From Azolla caroliniana (Eukaryota > Polypodiophyta), in assembly GCA_043228905.1 (NCBI GenBank), contig JBHGNT010000004.1, forward strand, positions 22,816,001 through 22,880,000: a DNA stretch of 64,000 nucleotides. The letters are read 5' to 3'. Below, piece after piece: positions 10,676 through 25,141 of the stretch. The notes under the pieces were generated by a model that did not search any database, had not been told where the DNA came from, and saw nothing but the letters and a program-made list of their open reading frames with translations. Numbering within the stretch: position 1 is the stretch's first letter; the number at the start of each line of letters is the position of its first letter. The position numbers and the translations under genes were made by a program.

Positions 10676-13600
10676 ATGGGGAAGAAGAGCAGAGTACGCG
10701 CCGCAGAGCTCCTGGCTAGAAAGAAGAGGGACTTCTCCATCTCCAAGCTCCATGGATACTCGGGAGATGCTGAGATAGGGCAGAGGAGGGAGCGATTGCT
10801 GAAGAAATCAAGGGCTCTCGTTTTCCCTCGCGAGTTCCTCTCCAACTACAGGCTTCCCTCCATACGCATGCGATATGGATGGGATGTTTCACATGGGGGT
10901 AACCTGGGCCTCTTGGCCCTTCACAAACGCAAGCTTCATCTCATCCTCAATGATCTCATCCTTCGGCACCTCTGGCATCAAGCTGCAGGCGTCCTCAGTG
11001 TCCTCCTTCGAGCTTTTTTCTCCGAGCCGGAATGGGATGTTCGCCACACCCCACACTTTTGGGTATTACTCTTTCTTCTTTGTTTTCCCTTAACTTGTCT
11101 TTGGTATATACCAGAATAAACCCTAAGTTCTTCATAGAGGTTTTTCTCGCCAAGCCAAATTGGGATGCTCCGTGCTGGCAACACTTTTGGATTTGTCTTC
11201 TTTTTCTTTTTGGTTGTTGTTGGGTGATATGGAATTCAATACAATGGTTCAGATAGATCCATGCCCCAATCTCAACAGAGGGCCGCACCAATGAAAGCGC
11301 ATTTTATAGCGGAGATGTCCAAGATCATCTGAGAATATGGTTATTCAGGTCCCAGGACACATGTGAAAGTAAATCGATTAGTTAGGCATCCATCAAGATA
11401 TGTTGGTTGGGTCTACATTAGAAGAAGAAGAAGGGGTTGCATTATCAGTAATAGTACCAAAACATTGGCCTAAATGGAATATTGAATCCTAAATCGCCTT
11501 TGTGTTGCCTCATATCAGGACCCTCTGGTTTCGTTCTCTCTGTTGCACCAAATTATGACTATTCAACACAATGGTTACCCTTTCTCTCTTGTATGATGCA
11601 GCTGTATGGACCCCAGGCTCCCCATGTATATGTGGACTTGTACAAATTGAGCATCCACAAGTCATCATATTCTCATGGATGATACGAAGCAAATGCTTTA
11701 TGCCACACGAGATCATCCGAGCTGAATTGATCGCAAACCCCATGATGTTAGAAGCATTATTCCAGACCTTAAACATCATCAATCCAAACCATGCCGTCTG
11801 AATGAATGACACGTAAACCGTAACAGAATCCAAGAGAGGGATCATGCTACTCACAGTTCTTGGACTGGTTCAATAACACCGGCATTGACATCAAGAACTC
11901 GCCACCCTCCTGCGGAACAAGTTAAGGAAAACTACATTAAAATGACGTGTTGACTAGCCAACAAGATATATTCATGATTCAATCTAAGGCACATAGGTTT
12001 TATGCATCTTTATGTTCCCTAGACTAAGTTTTTAGGAGTTCATCTGTCGTCAACACAAAGAATGCTTCATAGCAGCCCAACTTCAGAGGCTATTCACTCT
12101 GACAAATTCCGAAACTCATCTATGCCATTCAGCAACAGATGAATTCCAGTAGATGATGTACAACACCATCTTTTCTAAAACCACACTGTCAGAAGCATAC
12201 ATGGGTTCTGTCTTTTAGTCTAAATCAATCATTCGGTGTCTCTCAACAAATTGGTTAAGAAAACACACATCATGGCGAACAACTCACTTCTCAGAGGACT
12301 CTGTTATCACATTCTAAAACCATGCCACAATGAGATACAATTTCAAGCTGTTTGCTCAATTCAGGAATCTAACAGTGGTGGCATTTGGCCCATACCCTTA
12401 CAGTTTAGCCATACATAGTCAATCACAATGAATGCAGGCCATAGGACTCAGATATTTGATTGGCGTGCCAATGCTACAAAGCACAACCTTTGCATATTAT
12501 ATCAGTCATCCAAATCAATTTGTCCATGTTGCACCGATCATTACATGGGTGATCACCTCAACCAATGGGGAATCTAGCATCTACATACCAACTGCAAAAT
12601 CATACCTATGAATGCCTATAATAATCCTTCTCTTGGCCTATATCAACCTGTTCCATGTTGTCAACATACAAATATCAGTGGAACAATCCTACCTGTGGAC
12701 TGTTATGGTAAACCTGATGTGATAGATGTGGCGGCTGATAGGATGGATATGTTGATGGGGACTATCGCAGATGTGATAGATGTGACAGTGACGACTGATG
12801 GATGCAACAGATGCAATGGTAACTGTTCTAGATGCAACAAATGTGGTGGTGATTTCTGTGGAGGACATGACCAATGTTATGGCAGTAGATGAGGCAAACA
12901 TGATGGCGCCTAATCACTAACCTGGTTTCAATTCCAATTCAGGAAACTCTGGCCCCTCTTTATCTCAGAGGATGGGAAACATAGGTAGCAATGAAAAGCA
13001 ATAAGAAGAAGAGTGATGTGTTAGGCCTGTCTTCTCAACCTTAGAATGTGCCTTAATAGATTAACCATTCACAAAGGTTAGCATGCATGCCCGCATCATG
13101 CCCACACAACAGGACAGTTGTTTCCACACCACACCCTGGGATATCTCAGAACCATTTAACAACGATGGTTGTGACACCTAAGTGCCTTGTGTATTTAGCC
13201 CAATTTTCCTGTAAAGTATGCAATACTGTGTATATTGAAAGCTACATCATCTTACACTGATATCTATATAGTGGAACACTCTTCTTGTGGCTTGGCAAAA
13301 GTTTCATCTCCATAATGGCTTTCCTTTCTGTGTAGCAATATCTACATGGTTGTGCCACTTATACCAATGTAACCAGATATTGGGTTTGTATCGGCATAAA
13401 TTCAAATATTATGGTTGCCTTAGGGATCGATCCATAACTGTGTTGATAGAGCTTGGATATCTTTTTAATTAGAACATACCTGATTCAGAAAGCTATTTTT
13501 CTTCATCATAGTTTCAAATCCTTTTATTTCTTATAACTAGGCTGCAATGGAAGCAATGAGGCAGGTTGGTGGTCTTGAAGGGAATGATTTGAAGACCAGA

Positions 13601-16600
13601 AGAATATATCAGATTTTGCATGACAAGCAACCAAAGGGTAATATTTTACGTCCAGACAAGGTTCGCCTTATAAAATTCCTGACACCAAAATTTAAGTTCA
13701 TTAGCGATTGTGGCATAGATTATGATCTGATCTTTATCTTCATTTGCATGCCAGCTGAGATCTGGAGCTGTACGTTTAGAGCTTGCATTGTACTTAACAA
13801 GCATAAAACAGTATGATGATGCTCAACTTGCATCTAGTCCGTATGTTTCTATCTCTACGATCCTGTTTTCTTTTTCTTTGGGAATGCAAATTGATATTAC
13901 ATTATTTAGGAATATTGATTGGCTAGATTTTGATAAGTAATTCTTCAATGTATATCTTATAGATAACTACCTACAGCCAAATAACCATAAACAATTTCTT
14001 ATTGTCAATCTCATGGATAGTATCTTTGTGTATGTTCCTAAGGCTGTAACGTAGACAATTATTTGTTCTCCTTGGAGTTTTTGTATGGCTAAATAAGAAT
14101 TTATTCCAATAGATAAGGTAGGAATACATTCTCGAGTATTCAAAAGGCACACTCACCTGGATGCTCGACGAGCTGGTTCACAAATTTGAACCTTAATTTG
14201 TATTTGTGGTTTCACATAATACTTCTAAATTGTATGTATATACAAGTCTGGAAACCTTTTCCGCCCCTCATCTGTTCTTCTTGTTCTAAATATGTAAGCT
14301 ACAATGAAAACCTTATTCCAAACAAGGGTAGTATCGAGAGTATGTTTCCCAATAAATTTATAGGTGAGGTAAGAAGATACGATCTTCCTTCTGCAATGAA
14401 AAACCTTATTCAGAACAAGATTAATATCAAGAGGATGTTTGCCAAGCAATGCATAAAGATGGTGTGGTAAGAAGACTCTGAAAATGTATTTCCCAAATAC
14501 CTTTTCAGCATTGATATGTAAGCTACATATGTAAGAGAAAGTATGCAAGACTCTGAAAATACCTTCTCAGTGTTTTGCATACTTTGTCTTATGCGAGGTT
14601 TCATGGTGCTTGCACAGTTACGATTTGTACAGAAACTTTTCTGCTTATTCTGACTTCATATTTGACATATCTTAATACAAGACCTAAGAGAGCTCATGCT
14701 ATTTGGTTTAGTAACTCACATGAAAATTTGCTGCATTCATTTGAGTGAAATTGTTCTTATTTTATTTGAGCTTTTTGGAAGTGTTGTTTTATGGCCAACC
14801 ATTTATTCAATGGTTGTCAGGTTCTTAGGGATCCCTCCATATCGAGATCATGCTGTTGCGAATTTGATCCATGGTCTAATATATTATCATCAGTGGTGTG
14901 AACTCATTGCAAAAGAAGTTGACGCAACTGTAGATATGAAGGTTCATGGGCATGTGAGGATCGAGCAGGTCAACATCAGTGAAGGCATGGGTGAGAATGA
15001 GGGGATGTTTAGTCATAATTCTATTCAACGTGATCGCAACAGCAATGGTGAATACTCATTTGGATCAGATGTTGATGTTTTGTCACAAAGCGTTTCAACC
15101 TTTCATGCCGATCTTCACAATCCTTCTATTAAGCAGGGATGTGATGAGAAAGAGGAACAAGCCTTTGGGCAAAGTGATAGTGTTTCAACATTTGATTTCA
15201 ACTCTTGTGAAAGAAATGTTTCTACCAAGAGGACAAAGGAAATGGTCTTTGATGCAAATGAAGAAAACCAGTGGAATTTCTATGATGAAGGAGAAGATGA
15301 TAAGAAGAGGAGCTATATAAAGGAAGCAAAAGTTATCTATAATCAGAGTACGTCTTTATTTCAAGATGTCCTGCTGTTTGTCTAATGACACAAAGCCTTT
15401 GGTTGTGTTTCGGTAACATGTTCCCTTTTCCCATTCCTTTTTCAAGCAGGCCTTGATCGAAACCTTTTTCCATTTCAATCGTCCAGACTATGCATAGGTG
15501 AAGTTTATGCTGTATCTATGCAAACAGTTGCATCAAAAACTCTCCATAATAATGCTATCAAGTATCTACGTAAAACATTGTCATTAGACAATAACACAAC
15601 ATCCGCGTTGCTGCCTCTGATCCAGGTTTCAAAATTTCTTCTATTTTCTTGTCTTTGGTGATTGATTTTCTTTACTTCTGTTTCTTCTCTTCTGATTCCT
15701 TGGAAATGGATGATCGTAGCTCTTGCTTGCAGGAGGTGATGTGGAAGGTGCCTTTGAAGAAATCATGAAATGCTGTGAAGGATCAAAACATTCTATTCCA
15801 TATAGGTTTTTGAATCAATATACTGATCACTCTACTATGAACTCAATAGTTTTCTAGAACTGTATCTGCTGGCATATGCACCTAGAAATGTTTTCTTTTA
15901 GTCTGATCCCTGTATACTAGGAGATGTTGAATGGTATTTGAATATGATTAGAATATTACAGATATCGAATGTACAATGTCTCGATTAATATTGGAAATTT
16001 ACCAGAAATAGTTGTAAACAAAATATTGAAGTGGTAGTTACAGCATGCAAGAAAATGGGATCATGGATTACCAACACTATGTAGGTACAAAGCTGAGGCT
16101 ACGAAAGAAACAAGTTTCAAACATATTGAGGGGAAAATTAGATAGTTGTACTCATAGGAGATGGGAAATAAAGATCACAAAATGCCACAAAGTCAAATAA
16201 GCATACATGCAGCTGCCAAGAAGTTTCAAAACCAAAGTTTCTGAACTGTTGCAAATATACTTAAGTATATTCAAACAACACTTTTCAAGCATCCATCTAT
16301 TATAACTTGGTTTTCTTGTTACCAATTTTGAACTCTAAAAAGAGTTGTAATCACTTAATATCTGTGAGAGTGAGCATTGAAACTGTACTGAGAGATCCAA
16401 TGATATCCTGTCTTTCTTTGCACTTACCTCACTCTCAGTTGAGAACCCTGACGGTTCCACCACAACATGCACATATCCACCTTATTAACTCAACAATGGG
16501 TGAGCATAGAGTGGATATGTGCAGCAGATCAGGTTGCTCAAGAATTGGTTCACCTCTTCAGAATCTCATCTTGTGGAGCCTTCAGTGTGAATTCAAGTTT

Positions 16601-18693
16601 ACCTTTGCTTCTCCAATACACTGTTCATACCTATTATTCTATCTCCATTCCCACCATTTTCTTAGAAACCTCAGTGATTGCTCCCTTTAGAGCTAACATG
16701 TTGAAAACAGTTGAAGTTTAAAGGCGTAATCTAATGGGGGTGGAGGACTAAAACATGCCACTTAAGGACCCTACTTGGACCTTTGAGAAGTTCTGTTAGC
16801 TAGGTTTGAACCCTGATTTTGTTTCTATTATGGTAGTGCAAATCAGATCCAGACATTGTATATGCATGTCTAATATTGTTGATATTATTTTTTGTAGCCT
16901 TTGTTCCACACTGTAATTCTTCTTCTCATTCTCCCAGTGTTGTAAACTTACAGTTTGGTATTTTTCAGAATTATGTGCTCACTTTTGGAGTCATTGACAC
17001 CAAAGAACAGGGAAATGCTAATTCATTTCTATGAAACACTTGTGGAGATAGATCCTGCATATACCCATGCAGTTGAAGGACTCATTAACATGCACAACAC
17101 TGGTGAGATATTTTCAATCCTTTAAACTTTTGCAGGTGTAAAAGGTGGATATTCAATGATCATTTATTTTGTTTCCGAGGAACACTGTATGCAACCTGAC
17201 TGTGTTTCTTTCATATTAAGAATAATTATCTATCCCATATTGCCTTCTGGCATATGTTAAACATTGTCAAGTACAAATCACAGCATAACATATAATTGTC
17301 ATTGTCATTTGTCCATAATTCTATTTTAATAGGCCTCAAAATGATCAATTGTCACTAGGGGGAATACAATAAACTAGTATATAAAAGATACAATCATTTT
17401 TTGCCACTTCTTTCCAGTGCCACCCTTGTTCGTCTTGATCTTCTCCCCTTTGTATGTATGCATGACATGACAATATTTCTGTATATAAGATCAAAATGGA
17501 ATCTGTCCATCATTGCCTGTGGTAAGTAACTTTAATGTCGTCAAAACCATAAAAAAAATTATATAGATCAAAACATTGATTTAAGAATCAAGATGTTTGG
17601 CATCTATATGTGTCTACAATTATAGTGGCATGCATCTCTCCTTTGTCCACTTTTGATTAAGAGTTTTGCTCCAAAAAGTATAGAGAGGTTAGAGAGAGGT
17701 TTTTTATTACTTTCCTCTCCTTACATCCTCACACATACATCGAATGATAATGGATTCAACCATCTTGAAAAGGTGGATATACGACTGAAAGTTTGTTGCA
17801 CCACTTATCCTTGCATTTGGATGGTTGTCCGGGATCTCTGCTGGTGTGGAAGAAACTAGTGCTTAGTTTTCAGAGATTGAAGAATGTGAAGTGTGATGAT
17901 ACACCACTCTTGTTTTTACAAGAGGAAGTATATGATGCATGGATCATTCGTGAACGGTGGTGGCCCAATAAGCATTTCCGAATTGATCAAATCCAAGAGG
18001 AATCGAAAACCATGGGTGAGTTGTTTTTCTTTTTCTTTCTATGATATGATTTGTTTATTGGTTTGTTGATTGATACTTCTGTCTTTGGATTATATATATA
18101 AAGGGATGTTTGTTGGAAATCTATGGCCCCATTTGTTCTCATTTGATTCACAAAATACCCCATTTAAAAGCTTGAAGAAGCTGCCAAACTGTCTTCTACA
18201 ATTTCTTTTTCTCTCTCTGTGCAATCTCTCTATTTCTCTGCCTTTCGGCAATTGGGGGAGAGAGAGATTGCAGCAAGAGAAAGAGGGATCGGAAATTTTT
18301 TGAGGGAAGGCAGGGATTTTGGGGGATTTTTGAAAGTAATTATGGAATGTAATGAAAGAAAAGGGGTAATAAACAATTACACTCGAGTTGTATAAATATA
18401 AATATGCAAGATATGAAGTCTAGATGACAAAACGAACATGGAAATGATGATGATGATGATGATGTGTGTGGTCCATTGTAGGTACTCTATGGATTGTGTA
18501 TAAAGCAGCAGCTGCTGCACATATCTTTGGTTCATCTATGGGTTATGTTTATGAAGTCGAGAAATATCTGGAGATGTGTCGGAAGCGCAATCGCATACGG
18601 AAGCTAAGGAAATATGTTGAATCTGCTTTCGATCTGTTTCCTTACCTTAGAAACAGGTGCATGGAGGAAGATATTATGTGTGAATCATCATAA
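10676..18693 (+). CDS. TAF1A-like RNA polymerase I initiation factor subunit
   Basis: This is a probable plant homologue of TAF1A, a subunit of the SL1/TIF-IB complex that recruits RNA polymerase I to rDNA promoters. I splice nine exons with GT-AG borders and matching phases: 10676-11062, 13541-13660, 13755-13840, 14821-15347, 15450-15625, 15720-15805, 16969-17102, 17773-18015, 18482-18693. They total 1971 nt, or 656 residues plus stop. Matches to my memory of the family are the N-terminal LILRHLWHQAAGVLSVLLR, then AAMEAMRQV, GAVRLELALYLTSIKQYDDA, LLLAGGDVEGAFEEIM, IHFYETLVEIDPAYTHAVEG, LLHHLSLHLDG and VYKAAAAAHIFGSSMGYV. The N-terminus is basic (MGKKSRVRAAELLARKKR). The 527-nt exon encodes an acidic, Ser/Asn-rich low-complexity linker. 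The start is the first in-frame ATG of exon 1. Identity comes from motif memory only. Confidence 0.85.
11063..13540 (+). other. Intron 1 of the TAF1A-like gene
   Basis: A 2.48-kb intron has donor GTATTA after HFW and acceptor ...TAACTAG. It carries a degenerate copy of the end of exon 1 (11137-11190). The rest is unremarkable. A run of GAT/TGT-rich triplets near 12715-12890 produces a cysteine-rich open frame that I do not consider a gene. Confidence 0.7.
11137..11190 (+). repeat. Degenerate duplicate of the end of TAF1A-like exon 1
   Basis: The exon 1 end (11010-11062, encoding FFSEPEWD...HFW) recurs about 127 bp downstream as FLAKPNWD...HFW. The copy lacks a GT after its TGG codon, so it has no donor at the equivalent place. 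Confidence 0.55.
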
Positions 18694-19913
18694 AAGGACT
18701 AACGTTGATAATAATCTACACACATTCTATGCTTTTCTCTCCATTTCCATCTGTGTCTTTCCTTTTTTACATAATAATTAGTTATTTTTAAATATTTAGA
18801 GGTGAGAGGATGAATTTGAGTGAAAATGAAATGTGGGTATTTGTGTACAAATGTTTTTATTTTAACTGTTTAGGTAAAAACAGATTAAAAAGAAGATCGA
18901 GAGTAAATGTTAGGTGTCTGGAGATAGAGAGAGGGAGATAGAGAATGAGTGTGTACACAATCAATTATTAATTAGTGAAAGAGAGTGACTTGAAGAAGAG
19001 TGTTTCAAGCCAAAAAGTTTATCGTGTGTGTACGAATAATTATGAATTCGTCACTCATAACAAATTAAAGGCATGATATAAAGTAGGGTGCAAAGGAAGG
19101 CATGTTTTAATTAGTGAATGAGAGCGACTTACATAAGAGACAATAGTGAATGTGAGGATTGGAAGCGAATTGAGCTGATGAGGAACTTATTGATGTAGAG
19201 GGTGTTTGTGTAGTTGCTATAAGTTTCGATATTTATTAAATATAGTTCCTTCCCTAAATCAATGTAGTTCCCATCGTGATGGATATTGAAACGATCATGT
19301 CATGGCAAAGATTTGAGTAATGGGTTCGATCTTGGTGTGATTTTGTGTTGTGAAAACTGGGACCACATTGACTCTTAAGTATTTGTGACCGTAGTTATCT
19401 TGGTTACGAATGGAACTAAATTATCTTATGAATCAATTGATACTAGCAAGTGATTTGAAGTGTATACCATTTTGACAATTTCAATTGTGTTGGTGAGTTT
19501 GCTACTATTACTACATGAGATGAGCCTAAGTTATCATAAATCTAGGTATCCTTCAATGCTTCAAGGTTACCCTTTTTCATTTTTTCACCTTGTCTTTTCT
19601 TACTTTTCAAAATTCCCAACATTATACAATGTTTTATTGTCAACGCTTTAAATTCTCATACCCACACATACTCAACTATCGTCATTGATAGGGATATTCA
19701 CTTCAGGATTTTTTGGTATATTTCCTCTTTGAGCTTACATCAATATTAGTAAATGTGCCTAGAATTGAAGAATTGTACCCAAGATAAAACTACCTCTCAC
19801 TATGTATCATGTTATATCAAAACTACCCTTGTTAAAACAAGAGGTGTAGTGAGTTATTGCTATAGAAGGGAGTGACTAAGCTTTCACTTTACTAAGAGAA
19901 CAAGCAAGCTTTC

Positions 19914-19950
<37 letters not shown>

Positions 19951-22900
19951 ATTTGAGTGTGTTCAAAACTTAGAGAGAGACCAAGGCATTAAGCATGTGA
20001 GTTGAAGATGAGGCCTTAGACAATGTGTTTGGTCATAAGTTGAGATTATCATTGAACTACATTAATTGCAATGCTTGTTTTATCAAGGGTTAAATTCATG
20101 TTATCATTATTGGTAAGGGTGGTTTTGATATTGTCCTTAATATTTCCCTTGCAAATCATAAACATGTTCTGGCAATCTATTAGAATGTGCTAATTTCCTA
20201 AGATAATATATAGCTAGATTTTCTTTGGATCAACAATTTTCCAATTAAGCACAAGAATCAAGAATATGAATTGGGTTAGGTCAATGATATAAATAATGAA
20301 GTGAAACATGAATGATATAAATATTGAGTGTTTAACAATTTTGGGTTGGTAGTGATGTGTTCCTTAAAAATAGAAGCGAGAACATGACATGTCTTTCATA
20401 GAAAACTAATCACATGCTTGTTCGACTAATCATAGAAAAGCTAGGCTGTATTTAAAAACAAAATTCTATTAATCATTGCAATCTTGCTTGGGTAATGCAA
20501 ATTGAGTTTTTTCTCTAGCTAAATTTTATTTCAACGTAAACATTAACTTTTGTACATGTAACAATACAAATGGTTCTAATGTCAATCATGTCTTTGCTCG
20601 ATTTTGTGAATGTAACCAATCATCCAATCCTAATGCCCATCAACGTAACAATTTGACTTTGAAAACGCGAGAATTGCCATTATGCCATTCATCTATTATC
20701 AATCTATTCGATAACATATTTATTTCATTTCTTGTGCCTAAAAAGTACTGTAAAAGAAATTTGATTAAAGAGAGCATTAATGTATTAATTCTTAGAGTAC
20801 AAGGCAATTTTGGCATGTAGATTGTGTACTATGTGATAAATTTGTATCATTGTTCATGTTACACACAATTTCCTTCTATCTTCATTGAGCAAACAATGAT
20901 ATAAGGATGGAATGTTAGGATCCTATTGAAACGTGAGCATGGGATCCAAGCTAAGGTGCGTAGCCTCTAAAAATTCAGTTGGGCGCGTTTCTTTAGCAAA
21001 CCAATTCATTAATGTACTATTAAACCATTTTTTGTTTACACGTAATGATATACAAGATTGGGTTGTAACTTACGCTACCAAATCATATGCCAAATGTTTC
21101 TTTGGCTATGTTTTAGAGTTCAGATGAAAGAAGTAGCAATGTAGAATCAGATTTAGGATATCAACAACCTGGGATCGCACTTCTGGGTTTGAAGAACAAA
21201 ATGAACCCTAGGCCATGATATTGATATCCTTTGTGCAATAAAGATGGTTTTTCCTTATTAAAATGGAGGATAAAGGCATATGATTTCTCATGTGCAACAA
21301 AAGCATCGTCCTAATTCCCAATTCACATGAATTGTTGAACTTTTAGTTTCAACTTTTTTGAAGGTTCCCGTCCCTTCTCTTGTGAAGTGCATTTTATTTC
21401 TTCGCCATGTTCTAAAAAAGTAACAATGATGGGGAAGGTTATCGCCCCCCCAGCCCCAAAACAATATGAGTACTCACACTATTCAATTAAAGGCGTATTG
21501 AAATTTAAATTCGATATATGTGCTGGTGATTTGCTTTCATGAAGTCGTCATATTTCATTCTATCTTGATGTGAGTTGTGGTTAAGTAAATTATTTTGGAA
21601 TTACTTTGGGTACTTTACATGAAAAGTTCCCTTTATTATTGCCAGTTGGACCAAACCCAAATTTTGCATTCATCCATCACCAACAATTCAAGCTAGTTAT
21701 CAAATCTTTTATATATATATATTAGGCATCGATTGGATTGCCATGCCAAGGTTTTTGGAGTGTTCCTTATTTTCATAAGCTTACTTCAATCCCAACAAAT
21801 ATGCAAGTTGGATCAAGTTTAGTTCAAGTCCCAATCTTTTCAATTTAGTAAATTGCATATGCTAGTGTACATTCGATATAAATGATCAATAACATGGAAG
21901 ATAATTCTATAAACAATATTTGTTGAGAACTACCCTTTGGCACATTGCTTTAAATCAAACATTCCATGTAGTAACACAACTTGGATTTAAAAGTTGTAAC
22001 TTTGTACAGTGCACACAATAGAATAAACCATAGAGTATGGATGGGTATTCGAATGAACAATTGACTCTTTCATATCTTGCACGTAGTATGATAGGCTTGT
22101 TAATTGTGCAACATAGCACATCCATCACCACATGATGGATGTCTACTAAATCTCAATTGAAGTTTAAATGCATTAAGTAGCTTAGTGTTATATACAACTA
22201 ATTCTAATGTTTCAACACAACCACAAAAATAGAACCTAATTAGTCTAATGAAAATTATGAAATGGTATCTCACTAATACATGATTAGGATCTAATTTATC
22301 GTATGGTATACCATCAAAACTTGAAAATTGTTAAAAACGAAATTTCAAATTCTTTCATTGAATAATGAAATATAAAATTTGTTGTAGTAATGAAGATCTG
22401 TATGTTACATTGATTGGTGACAAAGTGCTCGCAAACTTAGCAACTTTGTTGAACTTAAATTAATCACATACTTAAGGAACATTAGAGCATATGATATGTT
22501 TATAGAATATGTTAACTCAATAAAATGTATACTCTAATGAGAGAATTCACAAGGGATACATTGACTTTGAGATAAACAATAAGTATATTATGCTAAGGTC
22601 AATTTGGAATGTAGGAGTCAAACTTGTTCAATAATGCAATGTTATACATGTACCTAGATATGAACACATTTAGGGATATAATCCCTCTTATCCCAAGTTG
22701 TAGAGGATTAAAGAATTGTAATAAGGTATAAAAGATCTTCATCAACAAACTGATAATGGTTTCTCATCTTTGCATGCTTCATTTGTTAGATGTAATGCAG
22801 TCAAACTTTTAATTGGTAGAGTGATCCATAAGGATTTTCAATTTCTTAACAATCAATGTGTTTATCAAATATGGGGTCTTATTTATCAGCTACGTGCTAA

Positions 22901-24980
22901 TTCTATGCACCCACAATTTTTTATTATGTTCTTTGTAGGCAAGTTCATGCATATGGTTACCACTTTTATGCGTAATATTCATTATGATTAAGGGTTTCGA
23001 GCTTAGAAGAAACCACTCATGCCATGGTGGTTTGCGTTGGAAAAGGAGCACATGTGATGGGATTCCCTCTTTATTGTTTCAAAATACCAACATAGTTCCA
23101 AGACACCTTAAATGAGTCTCGATCATCATGAAAGGCCGTGTCTGCCCTTTGGGTTGATGAAGTTGCATTATGTCCTCTTATCAAACCTAAACAAACCAAC
23201 CAAGCAAACAAATCTCTTAAGAGTTTTCCTTCTCCCACCATTTAAGAGAGCAAGACAAAGGTAGCACCTCTACTTGTAAATAGTCTTATTGAAGGTGATT
23301 ATCTTACATATACCAAATTAACAACATGAAAAACATGTTGCCAATAAGTTACAATGTTTTGGGCCGACGTAGAACCCAAAATTGTCATTAGCCAATCACA
23401 ATTCACAATATGTCATGCTGAAGCTAATATACATGTTGAATGTGAAGGAATGACAACTTTCTCATTAAAGAAACCCATGATCTAGATCAAGCAAATACAA
23501 ATACATATCCAAGTAATACACACAATCCGTCCTCTTGCATGAAAGCATAAACTTTGTAGGATTCAATTGCTCGTTTCGTGAAAATCCAACATCATTGGAA
23601 TCACATAATTGATATTTCCATCACATCCAATTCCACCCCTTTTAAGTGCATTTTTGCACATTGAAAAATCTTGATTCTCCACTCCTCCTTAGGATGAAGT
23701 CATCGTTTGTTTTCCTATAATTGAAGATGAATAGACATGCAATGTTTTCATGTTTGATAGCCAACATGATATGTGTGCCATCTCATTGAATGCGAGGATT
23801 CATTTTACAACAATGCATGTCATTACTTCAGTTGACTATTAGTCATTCATTAGAAGCAATAGTTATTTATTCAATTGTGATTAATCTGTTTCCTAGACAT
23901 TCATTTTCTGTGGCTCTTGGATTTTCCTTGGTCAAGAGATTGAATTTTCTTTCGTGTTGTAAAGGGTTGGGTCACAAAGGATCAAAGGAAGTGTTCATGA
24001 TGGCGTGTCAGAATTACCATGGGTCGAGGAAAAAAGGGCGTGGTAGGTTGCAACTTGCAAAGAGGTAAGGTCTAGACGGACCAATCGTGGGAATGTACCA
24101 ATCCTTGGAGACGTAGTCTTATATAAGTACCCTCAACATGTGGTCCATTTTTGGGACTAATCAATACATTACATTTACGAAAAAAGAAAAGAAAAAGAGT
24201 TACCCTAGATATATTGGGAGATAGGAGAGACATCTCTAGTCTCTCCCTTTTTTGATATGAGACTATAATTTTATAGTATTCTGCGAAACCATGGAGCATA
24301 TCTTGGTCTTTTCTTTGGAGAAAGGAAGAAAAGACTCCCAAATATATATCGACAGGGCTTTTCTTTATTTCACTGACATACCTTTACTATTTCTTGGTGG
24401 TCAAGCACGCTTCATTGAGATACTCGTATGATTTCACGTATTCCCCTACCAACCATTGGTTTGAGCCACACACCCAAATATCGTTACACCTTCCATTATT
24501 TCCCTACACATATGTTGTTGATTGAACCATATCCATTTAGAGATGCTCGTACACTTCCGAGCAATTGCCTGTATGACCTAAGACAAGTCACAAGGCCCCC
24601 ACCCAAATACCCTTATGTTTGCTATAGATCGAGCCAAACGCCACCTAGGTACCTTTATGTTGTTAGTCGACCGATCGGATGGGGGCTAAGGCTGAGTCAT
24701 GCATGCTTACGCAAAGTTGCGCACAACCAAGCACATACATACATGTAGTGTGTGGAGAGGAAATCGTAGGGGATGAAGAGACCACCAAATGTTATTGTTA
24801 TTGGTCCCAGTGCTACCTAAGAGATTGAGAAGGAAATAGAGAAAAGTTAAAGGTCTCCCAATGAAACATATTGCTACCTAGAGCCCTATAAATTAAAATA
24901 AAACAAAACCGAAAGAAAGAAATTCAAAATAAAAGAAGGAAAAAGAAAGTTCTCGATAAATAAATAAATAAATATGGATG
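18694..24980. other. AT-rich intergenic region, no gene seen
   Basis: No exon-like frame or transposon motif was recognised on either strand. Open frames are short and lack family features. A GA microsatellite lies at about 19919-19946. The segment 24420-24745 is less AT-rich and may be an old repeat, but I see no ends. Confidence 0.6.
19919..19946. repeat. (GA)n microsatellite
   Basis: About 13 GA units with flanking partial units. Confidence 0.9.
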
Positions 24981-24983
24981 AGT

Positions 24984-25041
24984 AATAAAAAATAAAAAAT
25001 AAAAAATAAAAAATAAAAAATAAAAAATAAAAAATAAAAAA
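24984..25041. repeat. 7-bp tandem repeat (TAAAAAA-type)
   Basis: About eight near-perfect copies of a 7-bp unit, AATAAAA in one phase. Adjacent sequence is also A/T only and explains the Phe/Tyr-rich open frames on the minus strand. Confidence 0.9.
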
Positions 25042-25141
25042 AGAAACCATAAATAGATAAATTACATACACATAATAAATTGTAATAGTGTGAAATGCAC
25101 ATAAAACACATGCACACCACAATAGATAGATAATAAATAGG

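Noticed and set aside
10522-10845. Minus-strand 107-residue frame over the TAF1A-like start
   Set aside because: It overlaps LINE ORF1 in another frame and exon 1 antisense; no family features.
12608-12892. Cysteine-rich 94-residue frame in TAF1A-like intron 1
   Set aside because: It comes from a GAT/TGT-rich low-complexity run, has no splice context, and lies within a well-supported intron.
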